64,000 nucleotides of DNA from an uncultured Salinimicrobium sp. (GCA_946887075.1 CAMPKA010000001.1:1-64000); one strand, 5' to 3'; positions 54,222-63,279 are shown, counted from the first letter of the stretch. Notes: generated from the sequence alone by a model not told the origin. Numbers and translations: made by a program.

Positions 54222-55281
54222 GATGATGATCAAAAACACATTATTAAAAATCTTACTTCTGGCCCTTGGCCTCACAGGCTTTTTCCATGCCTGTAGCCGG
54301 GAAGCCCCCGGAGAGGACGCTGTGGACGCACTTCTTCCTGAGGAACAGAACAGCGCTTCTGTGAACCCAGTGGAAAAGGCTTTTACATCAGACGCCCCTG
54401 TTCGCGATGTGTATTTCGCCGGACAGAAAATACCGGTCGAGCTTCATGACGATAAGTTTGTCTATCAGGGTGATATCCTGCTTCCCGAAAACCTTGTTAC
54501 CCTGGAGTATGTTCAGCGGGTTTTTGAAAAAAACGATGCACCGCCGTCCCAGAAAAGTGTAGGAAGAACCTCTGGCAGATGGCCTTACAACACCGTCTAT
54601 TATGCCATTGATGAGGAACTCCCCAACCAGCAGAGGGTTCACGATGCGATCGCGCATTGGGAACGCAAGACAAATCTGAAATTTGTCAAAAGAACCAGTC
54701 AACCCAACTATCTTTATTTTGAGAGTGGAGAAGGTTGCTCTTCCTACGTGGGAATGGTAGGTGGTAAACAGGAGGTCACTCTTGCAAGAGGCTGTTCAAC
54801 CGGGAATACCATCCATGAAATTGGTCATGCTGTAGGGCTTTGGCACGAGCACAGCAGAATTGACCGTAACGACTATATCACCGTCAACTTCGACAACATT
54901 GAGGAAGGAGAGGAACATAATTTCCAGACCTATGCGCAACAGAATGTGGATGGTGCAGAATATACCGGAACACTTGATTTTCAGTCCATCATGATGTACA
55001 ACTCTTACGCCTGGTCAAAGAATGACCTGCCGACAATAGTTACTAAGGATGGAAGTACTTTTAATACCCAAAGAAGTGTACTTTCTGAAGGGGACGTCAT
55101 AGGCGTTAACAACATGTATCCATACGCTTCTGAAGGCCAGACCGCAGCTCATTACTCCAATGGCAATTATTATGTCGTAAGTGAAGTTTTAGTTTACAGG
55201 ATGCACGATCGCTGGTATTTCTTCAGTGAAAGCGGATGGAGAGAGATCGAACTTCAGGGGGATTACTGGATTTATGTCTGA
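54208..55281 (+). CDS. Astacin-like (M12A) zinc metalloprotease, lipoprotein
   Basis: 357 residues. Lipoprotein signal ending at FFHAC, a propeptide-like stretch to about residue 120, then the catalytic domain (RWPYNTVYYAIDEELP). The metzincin zinc motif HEIGHAVGLWHEHSRID is complete, and the Met-turn with the Tyr ligand is in SIMMYNSYAW. About 45 extra residues (HYSNGNYYVVSEVLVYRM and on) follow the protease domain. The start may be ATG 54208, overlapping the upstream gene, or ATG 54223, just after its stop. Predicted cell-surface or periplasmic protease related to flavastacin. Confidence 0.9.
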   Translation: MNAYRMMIKNTLLKILLLALGLTGFFHACSREAPGEDAVDALLPEEQNSASVNPVEKAFTSDAPVRDVYFAGQKIPVELHDDKFVYQGDILLPENLVTLEYVQRVFEKNDAPPSQKSVGRTSGRWPYNTVYYAIDEELPNQQRVHDAIAHWERKTNLKFVKRTSQPNYLYFESGEGCSSYVGMVGGKQEVTLARGCSTGNTIHEIGHAVGLWHEHSRIDRNDYITVNFDNIEEGEEHNFQTYAQQNVDGAEYTGTLDFQSIMMYNSYAWSKNDLPTIVTKDGSTFNTQRSVLSEGDVIGVNNMYPYASEGQTAAHYSNGNYYVVSEVLVYRMHDRWYFFSESGWREIELQGDYWIYV

Positions 55282-55359
55282 GATTTACTGAGGCGATGTC
55301 CTGAGCAGTTGAGGCTTCCGGATTTTGGCTAACTTTGTCGAAAATCAAAAGCCTTTAAG

Positions 55360-55776
55360 ATGCCTGACAACTACCCGGATGGGAGGACCACCGGTAATGA
55401 CAGTGAATTACCAAGCCTTTACTCCAAAACCCTTATCCTGGTTTTCGCCGTCCTTTTCTCGGTGATTTTTGCAGCGGTCTTGTTGATAATAAATCTCCGA
55501 AGCCTCGGTAAGAGAAAGGCTGCCTGGATCATACTTCTCTTTAGTTTTATCTATTTAATCTTTACGGCGGTCATGCTTCAGGTTTTTTCCCTGGATCCCT
55601 CCCTCACTTTTGTCTTCAATGTAATTGGAGCTGCGATTCTCAACGAAGTATTCTGGAACAGGTTTATCGGAAAGGAGGCGGAGTTCCGCAAAAGAGGCTG
55701 GATCAAACCCATTCTTATTGCTTTGATGATCGCAATGGCTTTTTTCCTCCTTGTCCTATACAGTCTTCCGCAGTAG
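55360..55776 (+). CDS. Hypothetical four-helix membrane protein
   Basis: 138 residues; a hydrophilic N-terminus of ~22 residues, then four membrane helices (about 24-45, 55-75, 82-98, 114-134). No recognised domain. Convergent with the hemerythrin gene, 5 bases apart. Confidence 0.65.
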   Translation: MPDNYPDGRTTGNDSELPSLYSKTLILVFAVLFSVIFAAVLLIINLRSLGKRKAAWIILLFSFIYLIFTAVMLQVFSLDPSLTFVFNVIGAAILNEVFWNRFIGKEAEFRKRGWIKPILIALMIAMAFFLLVLYSLPQ

Positions 55777-55781
55777 GTAAT

Positions 55782-56252
55782 CTACGCGTTGGACTCCCAG
55801 AAAGGATCGTTCCACTGGTCATCAGAGATGGAAAGAGGGTGATGTTGCTTTTTTAGATTTTCCAGTTGATCCGGAGTAGCTATTTTCTGAATTTCGTTGA
55901 ACAGCACACGTTCCTCGAATCGAATGTGCAGATCAAGTTCCTCCTCAATCAGCCATAGGGCTTTGCTGATTTCGGTCCTCTGGTTGAAGAGTCTCTTCAA
56001 ACGCCGATGTTCCGCCAGAGCTCTTTTCACGAGTACATGTTCGTTCCCCAGAACTGGAAAAAGATAGCGCTCTTCGATAAAAAAATGGGGATCCAGATAT
56101 TCCTTGCTAAACCAGTCGAGGTAACTTTTAATCCGATCAACGGACACTTGTTGTCTCAAACCCTGACGTATTTTCCAGCATAGCAACAGACCGTGATGAT
56201 GTTCCCTGCTGATTGGTTTGAGCGCCTCTGTGCGCTTTATGGGTGATTTCAT
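55782..56252 (-). CDS. Hemerythrin-domain protein
   Basis: 156 residues, four-helix hemerythrin-like fold. Candidate di-iron ligands: His in REHHHGLLL, the HFFIEERYLFP block, EHRRLKR and HIRFEERVLFNEI. Cytoplasmic, since no signal peptide. Family members bind O2 or NO or sense redox state. Single-gene unit convergent with the membrane protein gene on the plus strand. Confidence 0.85.
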   Translation of the reverse strand: MKSPIKRTEALKPISREHHHGLLLCWKIRQGLRQQVSVDRIKSYLDWFSKEYLDPHFFIEERYLFPVLGNEHVLVKRALAEHRRLKRLFNQRTEISKALWLIEEELDLHIRFEERVLFNEIQKIATPDQLENLKKQHHPLSISDDQWNDPFWESNA

Positions 56253-56464
56253 AGGCTTCGTGTATTTCCTTTTTCAACTGGTATTTTAGATAACGGGCTG
56301 GATGCAAATTTCGACACTGCGGTAGCTAAAGGATATGATGAGGGTTAGTTTTTCCATAGTTTGAGGAAATTTCTTCTAATCTTCCTAAAGTATGGGCTTC
56401 ATCCTGCTATAAGACTTTGCTTTATATTAGCCAGAGGAGCAGCTAAAAACGTCTAAGGGTGAAA

Positions 56465-57727
56465 ATGCTTTCTTTCCGATTCAGCCATTTGAAGTTCAGA
56501 AATGATCTGGAATGGAACCTGCTGGGCTTTGCGGTGATCGCGATATGTGGGCTTCTGATCAATATTCTGATCATCTGGTTCTACGACTTTTCCTTTCTGG
56601 GATTCTTCAACCTGCTTCTGATTTTTTTCCTGGTACTGTCTCAGATCACCTCGTGGGGGGTTGGTCTTTCTGTACAGAAACTGATACCTGAATTTCAGGA
56701 TCACAAAGCAATGTGTTGCAAGATTTTATCTTCAGCCCTTTTAATTTCAATTCTTTTGGGACTTTTCTGGACCCTGATCTGGCTTCTACTCCGGGATCTT
56801 CCGGGCCAAATGATGCGGGATCCCCTGCTGCGCACCGGTTTTGTTTACCTGATTCCCGGCATCTTCCTCTCCGCTATCAATAGGATCTTTCTGGCTTTCC
56901 TCAATGGCATGAGGCTGATGAAAAGCTTTGCCCTCTTCAATGCTCTGAGGGTTGTTCTCATGTTGGGTTTTCTCACCGGGTTCCTCCTTCTCGATCTTGA
57001 AAGAGAGCACCTGGGCCTTATCTTTAGCATTCCAGAGCTCCTGCTCTGTCCCATCCTGATGGTCACCAACAGAAATTTTCTGCACCCCCTGAACACCCAA
57101 GATTTCAAAAAATTTGGAATCCTCCATCTCAGATACGGAAACAAGGCTCTGCTAGGGTCAGTTGTGACCAACTTTCAATCGAAGGTGGATATTTTCATTC
57201 TTGGCTTTTTTGTCTCAAACACCATGCTGGGGGTCTATAGTTTCGCCGCTTTTGTAGCAGATGGTTTCCAGCAGATCTTTTATGTCTTTAGAGGTGTAGT
57301 GAACCCCGTGATCACCGAAATCCGCTTCCATCGTTCAAAAGCCTTGTTAAGGCGGTTCTTTCTCAGAACAGTCAGGGGCTTTTATCGCATCTTTCTCGTG
57401 CTTGGAACCCTCCTGGCAATCCTATACCCGGTTCTGCTCCTTGTTCTGAATCTCAGGGATCACGTGAAGATCAACCTGTCCCTCTTTTACATCTTTTTAA
57501 TAGGTATCCTGGTTTCCAGTGGGTGGAGTCCTTTTCAGTTCTTCTTCAACCAGATAGGAAGGCCAAAGGAACAGTCAAATTTCCTGGTCCTGCTCTTCCT
57601 CCTGACCATTCTCCTGAGCCTGATGCTGGTCCCATATTGGGGGGTATATGGCGCTGCCATTGCCAATCTTTTGGTTAATCTCTTTCAGCTGTTCTATATC
57701 AGGAGAGCAGTCAGGAAATTGTTTTGA
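56465..57727 (+). CDS. Polysaccharide/lipid-linked oligosaccharide flippase (Wzx-like)
   Basis: 420 residues from ATG 56465; a GTG two codons earlier is possible. Twelve predicted membrane helices in the MATE/PST layout, with paired helix bundles and short charged loops, as in Wzx/RfbX O-antigen flippases. It probably flips lipid-linked glycans across the inner membrane. No glycan synthesis genes are directly adjacent; the nearest membrane glycosyltransferases are in the operon ending at 42367. Confidence 0.8.
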   Translation: MLSFRFSHLKFRNDLEWNLLGFAVIAICGLLINILIIWFYDFSFLGFFNLLLIFFLVLSQITSWGVGLSVQKLIPEFQDHKAMCCKILSSALLISILLGLFWTLIWLLLRDLPGQMMRDPLLRTGFVYLIPGIFLSAINRIFLAFLNGMRLMKSFALFNALRVVLMLGFLTGFLLLDLEREHLGLIFSIPELLLCPILMVTNRNFLHPLNTQDFKKFGILHLRYGNKALLGSVVTNFQSKVDIFILGFFVSNTMLGVYSFAAFVADGFQQIFYVFRGVVNPVITEIRFHRSKALLRRFFLRTVRGFYRIFLVLGTLLAILYPVLLLVLNLRDHVKINLSLFYIFLIGILVSSGWSPFQFFFNQIGRPKEQSNFLVLLFLLTILLSLMLVPYWGVYGAAIANLLVNLFQLFYIRRAVRKLF

Positions 57728-57830
57728 CCCTCATCTAAACCCCGGGCCTTCCTCAAAACCAGCTCCCCCTGACGGATGGATTAGGCAGGACCTGGAGTTC
57801 AAGATAAGAATTGGCGGCGGAAATCATCGC

Positions 57831-58178
57831 TCAGAAAAGATAGATGATACTGGCACAGGCCACAGCCAGTACACAAGTAATCAGGACGGCCCCAGAGGCA
57901 AGGTCCTTCACCTGTCTTATAAGAGGATCTTCTTTAAAGGTCACCCGATCTGATAATCTTTCTATAGCGGTGTTGAAGAATTCCGCCGTCAGGACCATTC
58001 CAATGAGCATCAGGGTAATTAACCATTCGGTTTGGGTAACCTCCAATACGATGTTCATCAAAATTACACCTACCGCACCGACAAGATGAAGGCTCATATT
58101 TCGCTCCAGGCGGAATCCAATGGCGATGCCGTTGATGCCGTAGCGATAACTGTTGATATGATCTCTAAAGTTTTTCAT
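57831..58178 (-). CDS. dgkA: Diacylglycerol kinase (DgkA/UdpK-type)
   Basis: 115 residues, three membrane helices after an amphipathic N-terminus. Family signatures: EFFNTAIERLSD with the catalytic Glu and KDLASGAVLI. It phosphorylates diacylglycerol or undecaprenol at the inner membrane. Last of four closely packed minus-strand genes; 18 bases after the metallophosphoesterase. Confidence 0.93.
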   Translation of the reverse strand: MKNFRDHINSYRYGINGIAIGFRLERNMSLHLVGAVGVILMNIVLEVTQTEWLITLMLIGMVLTAEFFNTAIERLSDRVTFKEDPLIRQVKDLASGAVLITCVLAVACASIIYLF

Positions 58179-58196
58179 GATCCCACTTTTTTAGGA

Positions 58197-58889
58197 TTAA
58201 ATTATGGTGATTTTTACGATTTCCCTTGGGCAGTTTATTCGGATAGGCAGGGTGTCCCCTATACCTCGACTAACGATAAGAGTAGTATCATCAATCTGAA
58301 ACCTGTCACCGCAGAACTTGTATAGAAGACATCCCGGAAAATGGCGCCGGTTTCTGGTTTTGAAAAAGATGACCTGCCCGCCATGCAAATGTCCCGCCAG
58401 GATCAGGTCCACATTAGAAAAACCCGCAGGATTCAGCCGTTCCGGATTATGTATGAGAATGATATTTTTCTCCCCAGGAATCCTCTTCAACCGAACTCTG
58501 TTCTCCCAAGAAGTGATGTTATAAAAAAAACCGCTTTTGGACCGGTAGCGGAAACACTCTTTTTCAACACAGGTTGCACCCTGGATATTCAGAAGGAGTT
58601 GGGCGGTCTTTTTTCCGTAAAATCTGTCGTGGTTGCCCCGGATAAAGATCACTGTTATACCGGAAGAAATTCGTATAAGGAAATCCCGGAAATTTCGCGC
58701 ACCCACAGGAAAATCATAGTAGTCTCCGGTAAAGGCTACAAGATCGGGGTCATTTAGTTTTATCAGCAGTTCCAGTCTTTCCAGAATACCGGTTGAAAAC
58801 CAGAGATGGATGTCACTGATATGGAGCATGGTCAAATGCTCATGACCTCCGAAATAATCAATTATTTCTTCCCTTTGGACTATTTCCAT
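58197..58889 (-). CDS. Calcineurin-like metallophosphoesterase
   Basis: 230 residues. Dimetal site in the usual order: ISDIHL, FTGDYYD, RGNHDRF, and the C-terminal GHLHGGQ. This YkuE-like layout without a signal peptide suggests a cytoplasmic or membrane-associated phosphoesterase acting on a phospholipid or nucleotide-lipid. Overlaps the upstream VanZ-like gene by 10 bases. Confidence 0.9.
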   Translation of the reverse strand: MEIVQREEIIDYFGGHEHLTMLHISDIHLWFSTGILERLELLIKLNDPDLVAFTGDYYDFPVGARNFRDFLIRISSGITVIFIRGNHDRFYGKKTAQLLLNIQGATCVEKECFRYRSKSGFFYNITSWENRVRLKRIPGEKNIILIHNPERLNPAGFSNVDLILAGHLHGGQVIFFKTRNRRHFPGCLLYKFCGDRFQIDDTTLIVSRGIGDTLPIRINCPREIVKITII

Positions 58890-59422
58890 ACATGAGCAAA
58901 ATACACGATAAGATAGCTTAGGATACAGACCAAGCCCTCGGTTGTAAAAGGTCTAAATAAGTCAGCTTTTCGGGCTTTTGGCGTCAGGTATAGTGCCAGG
59001 ACCCAAAAGAAAAGGGAAAAACCGATATCCCAGAAATCGAAATTTCCATTGGTGATCTGAAAAAGCTGAAGAAATTCGAGTCCTATTGAAAATACGATCG
59101 GCAGGATCATAAGAGGGAAAAAATACCGTTTCCATCTGAGGTAAAAGGAACTTGAAGTAAGCGTAATGCAGAAGACCCATAACCCTTCGGGAAGGGAAAA
59201 GATCACCATTTCGTGGAGGGGAAATTGGCCGCGAACGGCTTCCTTGACTTCTATAAAAAGACTATCGGAAAGAAGCAGTAGGATAAACCTCGTTATCACG
59301 GTATCCTCTGTTCTGTAAAAAACATAAATAAACAGGCAAATTGCCAGGAATCCGGCAATAACATTATATCGTCTCTTCAGCACTTCTGGAAAATTAAAAG
59401 TTTGAAATATCCCACGGGCCAT
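58880..59422 (-). CDS. VanZ-like membrane protein
   Basis: 180 residues with about five membrane helices. The segment IGLEFLQLFQITNGNFDFWD resembles the VanZ pattern Glu-x-x-Gln followed by an Asp at the helix border. Family function is unknown beyond glycopeptide tolerance in a few members. Overlaps the methyltransferase gene upstream by 46 bases and the phosphoesterase downstream by 10. Confidence 0.6.
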   Translation of the reverse strand: MARGIFQTFNFPEVLKRRYNVIAGFLAICLFIYVFYRTEDTVITRFILLLLSDSLFIEVKEAVRGQFPLHEMVIFSLPEGLWVFCITLTSSSFYLRWKRYFFPLMILPIVFSIGLEFLQLFQITNGNFDFWDIGFSLFFWVLALYLTPKARKADLFRPFTTEGLVCILSYLIVYFAHVWK

Positions 59423-59967
59423 AAAGAGATTTCCTCCTGAAGCGCAAATTTTCTCAGCCCTTTGAGCCCATGTAAATAGAAAACGGATCTGAACCTCAGC
59501 AATTTGCTAAAATACCGAAAACAGAGATCCAGATATCTGAGGGGATTCCGGGGGGTAAAGTGATTGAGAACAAACAATTTCCCGCCCGTTTTCAGAACCC
59601 GATGTGTTTCCTGTAGCACCTTCTCAGGATTGTCCACTACTGCAAGAACATGGGATATGACCACATAGTCAAAGGTTGCGGCTTTAAAGGAGAGTTTTTC
59701 TGCATCCATCCTGATAAGGGTGATATTGTCCCTTCCATTGCATCTCGCGGTTCGGAGCATTCCTGCAGAATTGTCAATTCCTGTCACCTGGTGCTTTCCG
59801 TAGTCCTTACAGTGGCGACCGGTTCCCACCCCGAGTTCGAGCAGCCTTCCAGTCGGAAGGCGATTGATTTCTTTAATGAGTCTCCGCTTTTGGGGAAGAA
59901 GAACCTGGTCCACCAGGGGATACAGATTACAGATAATGTCGTAGAAATTAGACTTTGATCGAATCAT
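59377..59967 (-). CDS. Class I SAM-dependent methyltransferase, PmtA/UbiE-like
   Basis: 196 residues. SAM-binding motifs LLELGVGTGRHC, the acidic IDNSAGML, and ATFDYVVISHVLAVVDNPE. The spacing and the C-terminal FVLNHFTPRNP stretch resemble phosphatidylethanolamine N-methyltransferases of the PmtA type, but UbiE-like or small-molecule enzymes are possible. First gene of the four-gene set with DgkA, a metallophosphoesterase and the VanZ-like protein. Confidence 0.8.
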   Translation of the reverse strand: MIRSKSNFYDIICNLYPLVDQVLLPQKRRLIKEINRLPTGRLLELGVGTGRHCKDYGKHQVTGIDNSAGMLRTARCNGRDNITLIRMDAEKLSFKAATFDYVVISHVLAVVDNPEKVLQETHRVLKTGGKLFVLNHFTPRNPLRYLDLCFRYFSKLLRFRSVFYLHGLKGLRKFALQEEISLWPVGYFKLLIFQKC

Positions 59968-60019
59968 AAGGCATGAACTGTTTCAGCTAATTAAAACTTT
60001 TTGTTTCCTATGAAAATAT

Positions 60020-60736
60020 TCAGATTCCCCCGGAGGAATTTTGGTATTCCTCAAGGCAGGTTTCCAGCGGTTTTCCCTGCTCATGAATACAGTCACAGAA
60101 CCTCCTCGCTGCTGGGCCAGTACCTGCTTCTCCGAATTGCCCAATACAGTCGTCTGGAGTGTTCCTAGGCATCACATCAAATGCATTAAACGAAAAAGTG
60201 ATGACTGACAAGAAGGTGAGTGCTACAGCTGTAAAAAAGGCAAAAGGGAACTTTCGATTTAGACTTTGCTTTGGGAGCGCGCACGGCAAAATGGATCTCC
60301 CCACAGGAAGAATATATCTTATCCGGTCAAAATGCCACCAAAGAAGGTATAGGTTAGCGATGACCATCAGGGGTGCAGTCATCAGAGAACCCTCAAAGCG
60401 CACTGAAAAGGAAAGAATGGTGATATTTAGAATAATAGGCAGATAAATCAGGACCCCTAGAATAACTGTACGTGGAATCAGCAGCAAAATGGCGGCTAAA
60501 ACCTGAAAGATTCCAATCGACGTATAATAATAGCCCGTATGAAAAAGGGCCTCCAGATAATGTCCCATAGGTTGGTTATTGGAGAGGTCGGTGAAACGCT
60601 CTCCCAGGATCTTCACGATACCTGCAGCGAAGAATCCGATGAAAAGAAGGAATCTTGTAAAAAGAGTAAATAACCATAGCCACCAGTTCCGTCGGAACCA
60701 GATGTGCAATTTTTCTAATTTCGATATTAATGCCAT
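60020..60736 (-). CDS. DoxX-like membrane protein with Cys-rich tail
   Basis: 238 residues from ATG 60736; an in-frame ATG 44 codons upstream adds sequence without structure. Four DoxX/MauE-like helices occupy about residues 20-130, one more helix lies near 160-180, and a soluble tail ends in DCIGQFGEAG and RRFCDCIHEQ with four Cys. The tail, probably periplasmic, may form disulfides or bind metal. Function unknown. Confidence 0.65.
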   Translation of the reverse strand: MALISKLEKLHIWFRRNWWLWLFTLFTRFLLFIGFFAAGIVKILGERFTDLSNNQPMGHYLEALFHTGYYYTSIGIFQVLAAILLLIPRTVILGVLIYLPIILNITILSFSVRFEGSLMTAPLMVIANLYLLWWHFDRIRYILPVGRSILPCALPKQSLNRKFPFAFFTAVALTFLSVITFSFNAFDVMPRNTPDDCIGQFGEAGTGPAARRFCDCIHEQGKPLETCLEEYQNSSGGI

Positions 60737-60920
60737 CCTAAGACTGCCTCTAAAGTGCCCGCACCAAGTCACGGACTTAATTATTAAAAGTTCTTTGTTT
60801 TTCAAAGTAAAAATAATAAAAAAATTTAATCTGCCTTCTCCACCACATTTAAAGCACCGATTGTACATCTTGATGAACCATATCTTTTTAAAAAATACTT
60901 TTCGGTGGCCGTATTATTCT

Positions 60921-60928
60921 TATTTTTG
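60921..60928 (+). promoter_or_regulatory. TAnnTTTG -7 element for the SulP gene
   Basis: TATTTTTG matches the Bacteroidota -7 consensus and points to the SulP gene at 61058. Transcription would start near 60935, giving a leader of ~120 bases which contains the hairpin at 60947-61008. A -33 element is not clear. Confidence 0.4.
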
Positions 60929-60946
60929 CCCCACTTCTATGACAAA

Positions 60947-61008
60947 CGACAGAAAAATAACGAATTCTCCAGTTACTCCGCCCTGAGGGCTTCCTGTCGA
61001 TTTTTTTT
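60947..61008 (+). promoter_or_regulatory. Terminator-like hairpin in the SulP leader
   Basis: CGACAG (60947-60952) can pair with CTGTCG (60994-60999), an inner hairpin GCCC-TGA-GGGC (60980-60990) stacks inside, and eight T follow (61001-61008). The nearest upstream gene runs the other way, so this is not the end of a protein-coding operon. Its place between a promoter-like element and the SulP start fits an attenuator or a small RNA. Confidence 0.45.
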
Positions 61009-61057
61009 CCTATTGCTTTTTTCCCGGATGCCCGGCACAACTTTTTATACATCATAG

Positions 61058-62599
61058 ATGAAAAATATTTTTAACCTCTTTGACTTTTCCCAGAAAGTAA
61101 ACTATAAAACTGAAGTTCTGGCAGGATTGACTGTTGCCTTGGCATTGATTCCCGAAGCCGTCGCCTTTGCCTTCATAGCAGAATTGTCCCCGCTCACTGG
61201 CATTTATGCCGCCTTTGTTATGTGTCTGGTGACTTCCGTTCTCGGAGGACGACCGGGAATGATTTCCGGGGCAACCGGAGCAGTGGCTGTAGTTATCGTT
61301 GCCCTCTCCATTTCTCATGGCCCCGAATACATATTTGCTACTGTGATCCTGGCAGGACTGTTTCAGATTCTGGCGGGAATACTCAGGTTGGGCAAATTGA
61401 TACGCCTGGTACCTCAATCCGTAATATTTGGTTTTGTCAATGGGCTGGCCATTATCATCTTTACCTCACAACTTGATCACTTCAAGATGGTAGACGCAGC
61501 AGGAGAGCTAGTTTGGATGAAAGGCACTGACCTTTATGTCCTTTTAGGGCTCGTCATTCTGACGATGCTCATTATTTGGGGGCTGCCAAAACTTACAAAG
61601 GTTTTCCCTTCCTCCCTGGCCGCTATTTTAGCCATTTTTGGGGTTGTAGCATTGTTCGGAATTGAAACAAAAACCGTCGGAGACTTGGCAGACATCAGTG
61701 GAGGATTTCCCCCCTTTCACATACCTGTTGTCCCCATAACCTGGGAAGCTCTGAGCGTCATTTTCCCATACGCTCTGATAATGGCCGGGGTGGGACTGAT
61801 CGAAAGCCTTTTAACCCTCAATATTCTGGATGAAATCACCGAAACAAGAGGTCGGGGCAACAAGGAATGTGTGGCGCAGGGCACCGGCAACATTCTTTCC
61901 GGTTTCTTCTCAGGTATGGGCGGATGTGCCATGCTCGGGCAAAGCCTGATCAATGTATCTTCTGGCGCCAGAGCCAGATTATCCGGAATCGTGGCTGCGG
62001 TAATGTTACTGATCTTTGTGATGTTTATGGCAGATATAATTGAACTGCTACCGATTGCTGCACTTACCGGCCTAATGATAATGGTCGCAGTGGGAACTTT
62101 TGAATGGGCCAGTTTGAGAACGATCCGACGAATGCCCAAGAGCGATGTACTGGTAATGGTCCTGGTAACGCTCGTGACGGTGATACTGCACAATTTGGCT
62201 TTGGCCGTTCTGGTAGGAGTCATCATTTCGGCGCTCGTCTTTGCATGGGATAACGCCAAGCGGATCCGCGCCCGCAAATATCTGGATGATGAGGGTGTAA
62301 AGCACTATGAAATGTACGGTCCACTTTTCTTCGGTAGTGTAGCTGCATTCAATCAGAAATTCGATATTCTTGGAGATCCGAATGAAGTAATAATAGATTT
62401 TTCCGAAAGTAGGATTGTTGACATGTCGGGAATCGAAGCTGTAAACCGATTGACGGAGCGCTACCTAAAACAGGGAAAAAAGCTTCATCTGAGGCATCTG
62501 AGTTCGGATTGCCGGAGATTGCTGAAAAATGCCGAGGACATAATCGAAGTGAATATTCTTGAAGATCCAACCTACAAAGTGGCCGTTGATCAAATCTGA
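61058..62599 (+). CDS. SulP-family anion transporter with STAS domain
   Basis: 513 residues. The membrane part (about residues 20-400, 12-14 helices) opens with VLAGLTVALALIPEAVAFAF, the SulP signature, and holds GGRPGMISGATGAVAVV. The C-terminal STAS domain spans about residues 425-513 (VIIDFSESRIVDMSGIEAV). Transports sulfate, bicarbonate or another anion with sodium or protons; the missing neighbour evidence leaves the anion open. It may be attenuated through the leader hairpin upstream. Confidence 0.93.
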   Translation: MKNIFNLFDFSQKVNYKTEVLAGLTVALALIPEAVAFAFIAELSPLTGIYAAFVMCLVTSVLGGRPGMISGATGAVAVVIVALSISHGPEYIFATVILAGLFQILAGILRLGKLIRLVPQSVIFGFVNGLAIIIFTSQLDHFKMVDAAGELVWMKGTDLYVLLGLVILTMLIIWGLPKLTKVFPSSLAAILAIFGVVALFGIETKTVGDLADISGGFPPFHIPVVPITWEALSVIFPYALIMAGVGLIESLLTLNILDEITETRGRGNKECVAQGTGNILSGFFSGMGGCAMLGQSLINVSSGARARLSGIVAAVMLLIFVMFMADIIELLPIAALTGLMIMVAVGTFEWASLRTIRRMPKSDVLVMVLVTLVTVILHNLALAVLVGVIISALVFAWDNAKRIRARKYLDDEGVKHYEMYGPLFFGSVAAFNQKFDILGDPNEVIIDFSESRIVDMSGIEAVNRLTERYLKQGKKLHLRHLSSDCRRLLKNAEDIIEVNILEDPTYKVAVDQI

Positions 62600-62636
62600 C
62601 AATATAGTGGAGTATTTACAGGGCAAAAGCCATAGA

Positions 62637-62669
62637 AAAAGCCTGACACATCGAGTATAAAAGGCTTTT
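62637..62669 (+). terminator. Possible terminator of the SulP gene
   Basis: AAAAGCCT (62637-62644) pairs with AGGCTTTT (62662-62669), 17-base loop, 38 bases after the SulP stop. The T-run is short, four T and a few A, so this is a modest call. Confidence 0.4.
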
Positions 62670-63071
62670 ATCGGAAAACAATAAGCAGCTCCTTGAATTT
62701 CAAACAGAGAAGAAGGATTATTCTCTCAGACAGATTAAAAAGAAATCTCTATTTCAGAGGTATGCTGTGTATAAGGCTCATTTTGAGAAATAGCGATTAA
62801 CGTCAGTGTTCGGCATGAAGCACACGGAATTGGCACCTTGTTGTTTCGTTGTTTGAAGTTCCAGGTTATTCTTTTTCCAAAAAACCGCATATTGGTCCCT
62901 TAATCCTGCTAAATGTGCGGAATGATTCGCAGGAAACCCTGCGCTGCGAGCTTACGCCCAGTTTTACATTGGAGTTGTCCCCAAATGATAGCTTTTTGAT
63001 TCAATAAAAATGAAAAAATATAGAGAGGAGGAGTTTACAAAACTATTGTACCTATGTTGTACCAGTAATAA

Positions 63072-63099
63072 AAAAGCCGACTCGTAAAAGTCGGCTTTT
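63072..63099 (-). terminator. Intrinsic terminator after tRNA-Leu
   Basis: AAAAGCCGACT (63072-63082) and AGTCGGCTTTT (63089-63099) are perfect 11-base arms around a 6-base loop, with a T-run on the minus-strand side, directly downstream of the tRNA gene. Confidence 0.85.
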
Positions 63100-63103
63100 C
63101 CCT

Positions 63104-63188
63104 TGGTGCGGGCGGAGAGACTCGAACTCTCACACCGTAAGGCACTAGATCCTAAGTCTAGCGTGTCTACCAATTCCACCACGCCCGC
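63104..63188 (-). tRNA. tRNA-Leu (anticodon TAG)
   Basis: Read on the minus strand the gene begins GCGGGCGTGGTGGAATTGGT and ends with the T-arm and an encoded CCA. Acceptor arms GCGGGCG and CGCCCGC pair fully. The anticodon loop CTTAGGA gives TAG, and the long variable arm is that of a class II leucine tRNA. 85 bases with the CCA. A strong terminator follows at 63072-63099. Confidence 0.93.
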
Positions 63189-63279
63189 ATTTCAAAAAGT
63201 ATTTTTTCGCTTAAAGCGGATGCAAATATAACCAATAGTTTCAGAATTCAAACGGAGAAGAAAAAAAAATTCATTTCGT

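Larger units (their letters stand above)
62600..63103. other. Gene-free stretch between the SulP gene and tRNA-Leu
   Basis: About 500 bases without a credible ORF. It holds a possible SulP terminator (62637-62669) and the tRNA terminator at its right end. The short minus-strand frame here that runs through the tRNA is an artefact. I see no att-site repeat beside the tRNA. Confidence 0.5.

Noticed and set aside
62964..63182. Minus-strand ORF of 72 codons overlapping the tRNA
   Set aside because: Its first half is a translation of tRNA-Leu (MVELVDTLDLGSS...), a common artefact.
63104..63188. tRNA-Leu as an integration site of a mobile element
   Set aside because: No integrase gene, no duplicated tRNA end and no change in gene content beside it.
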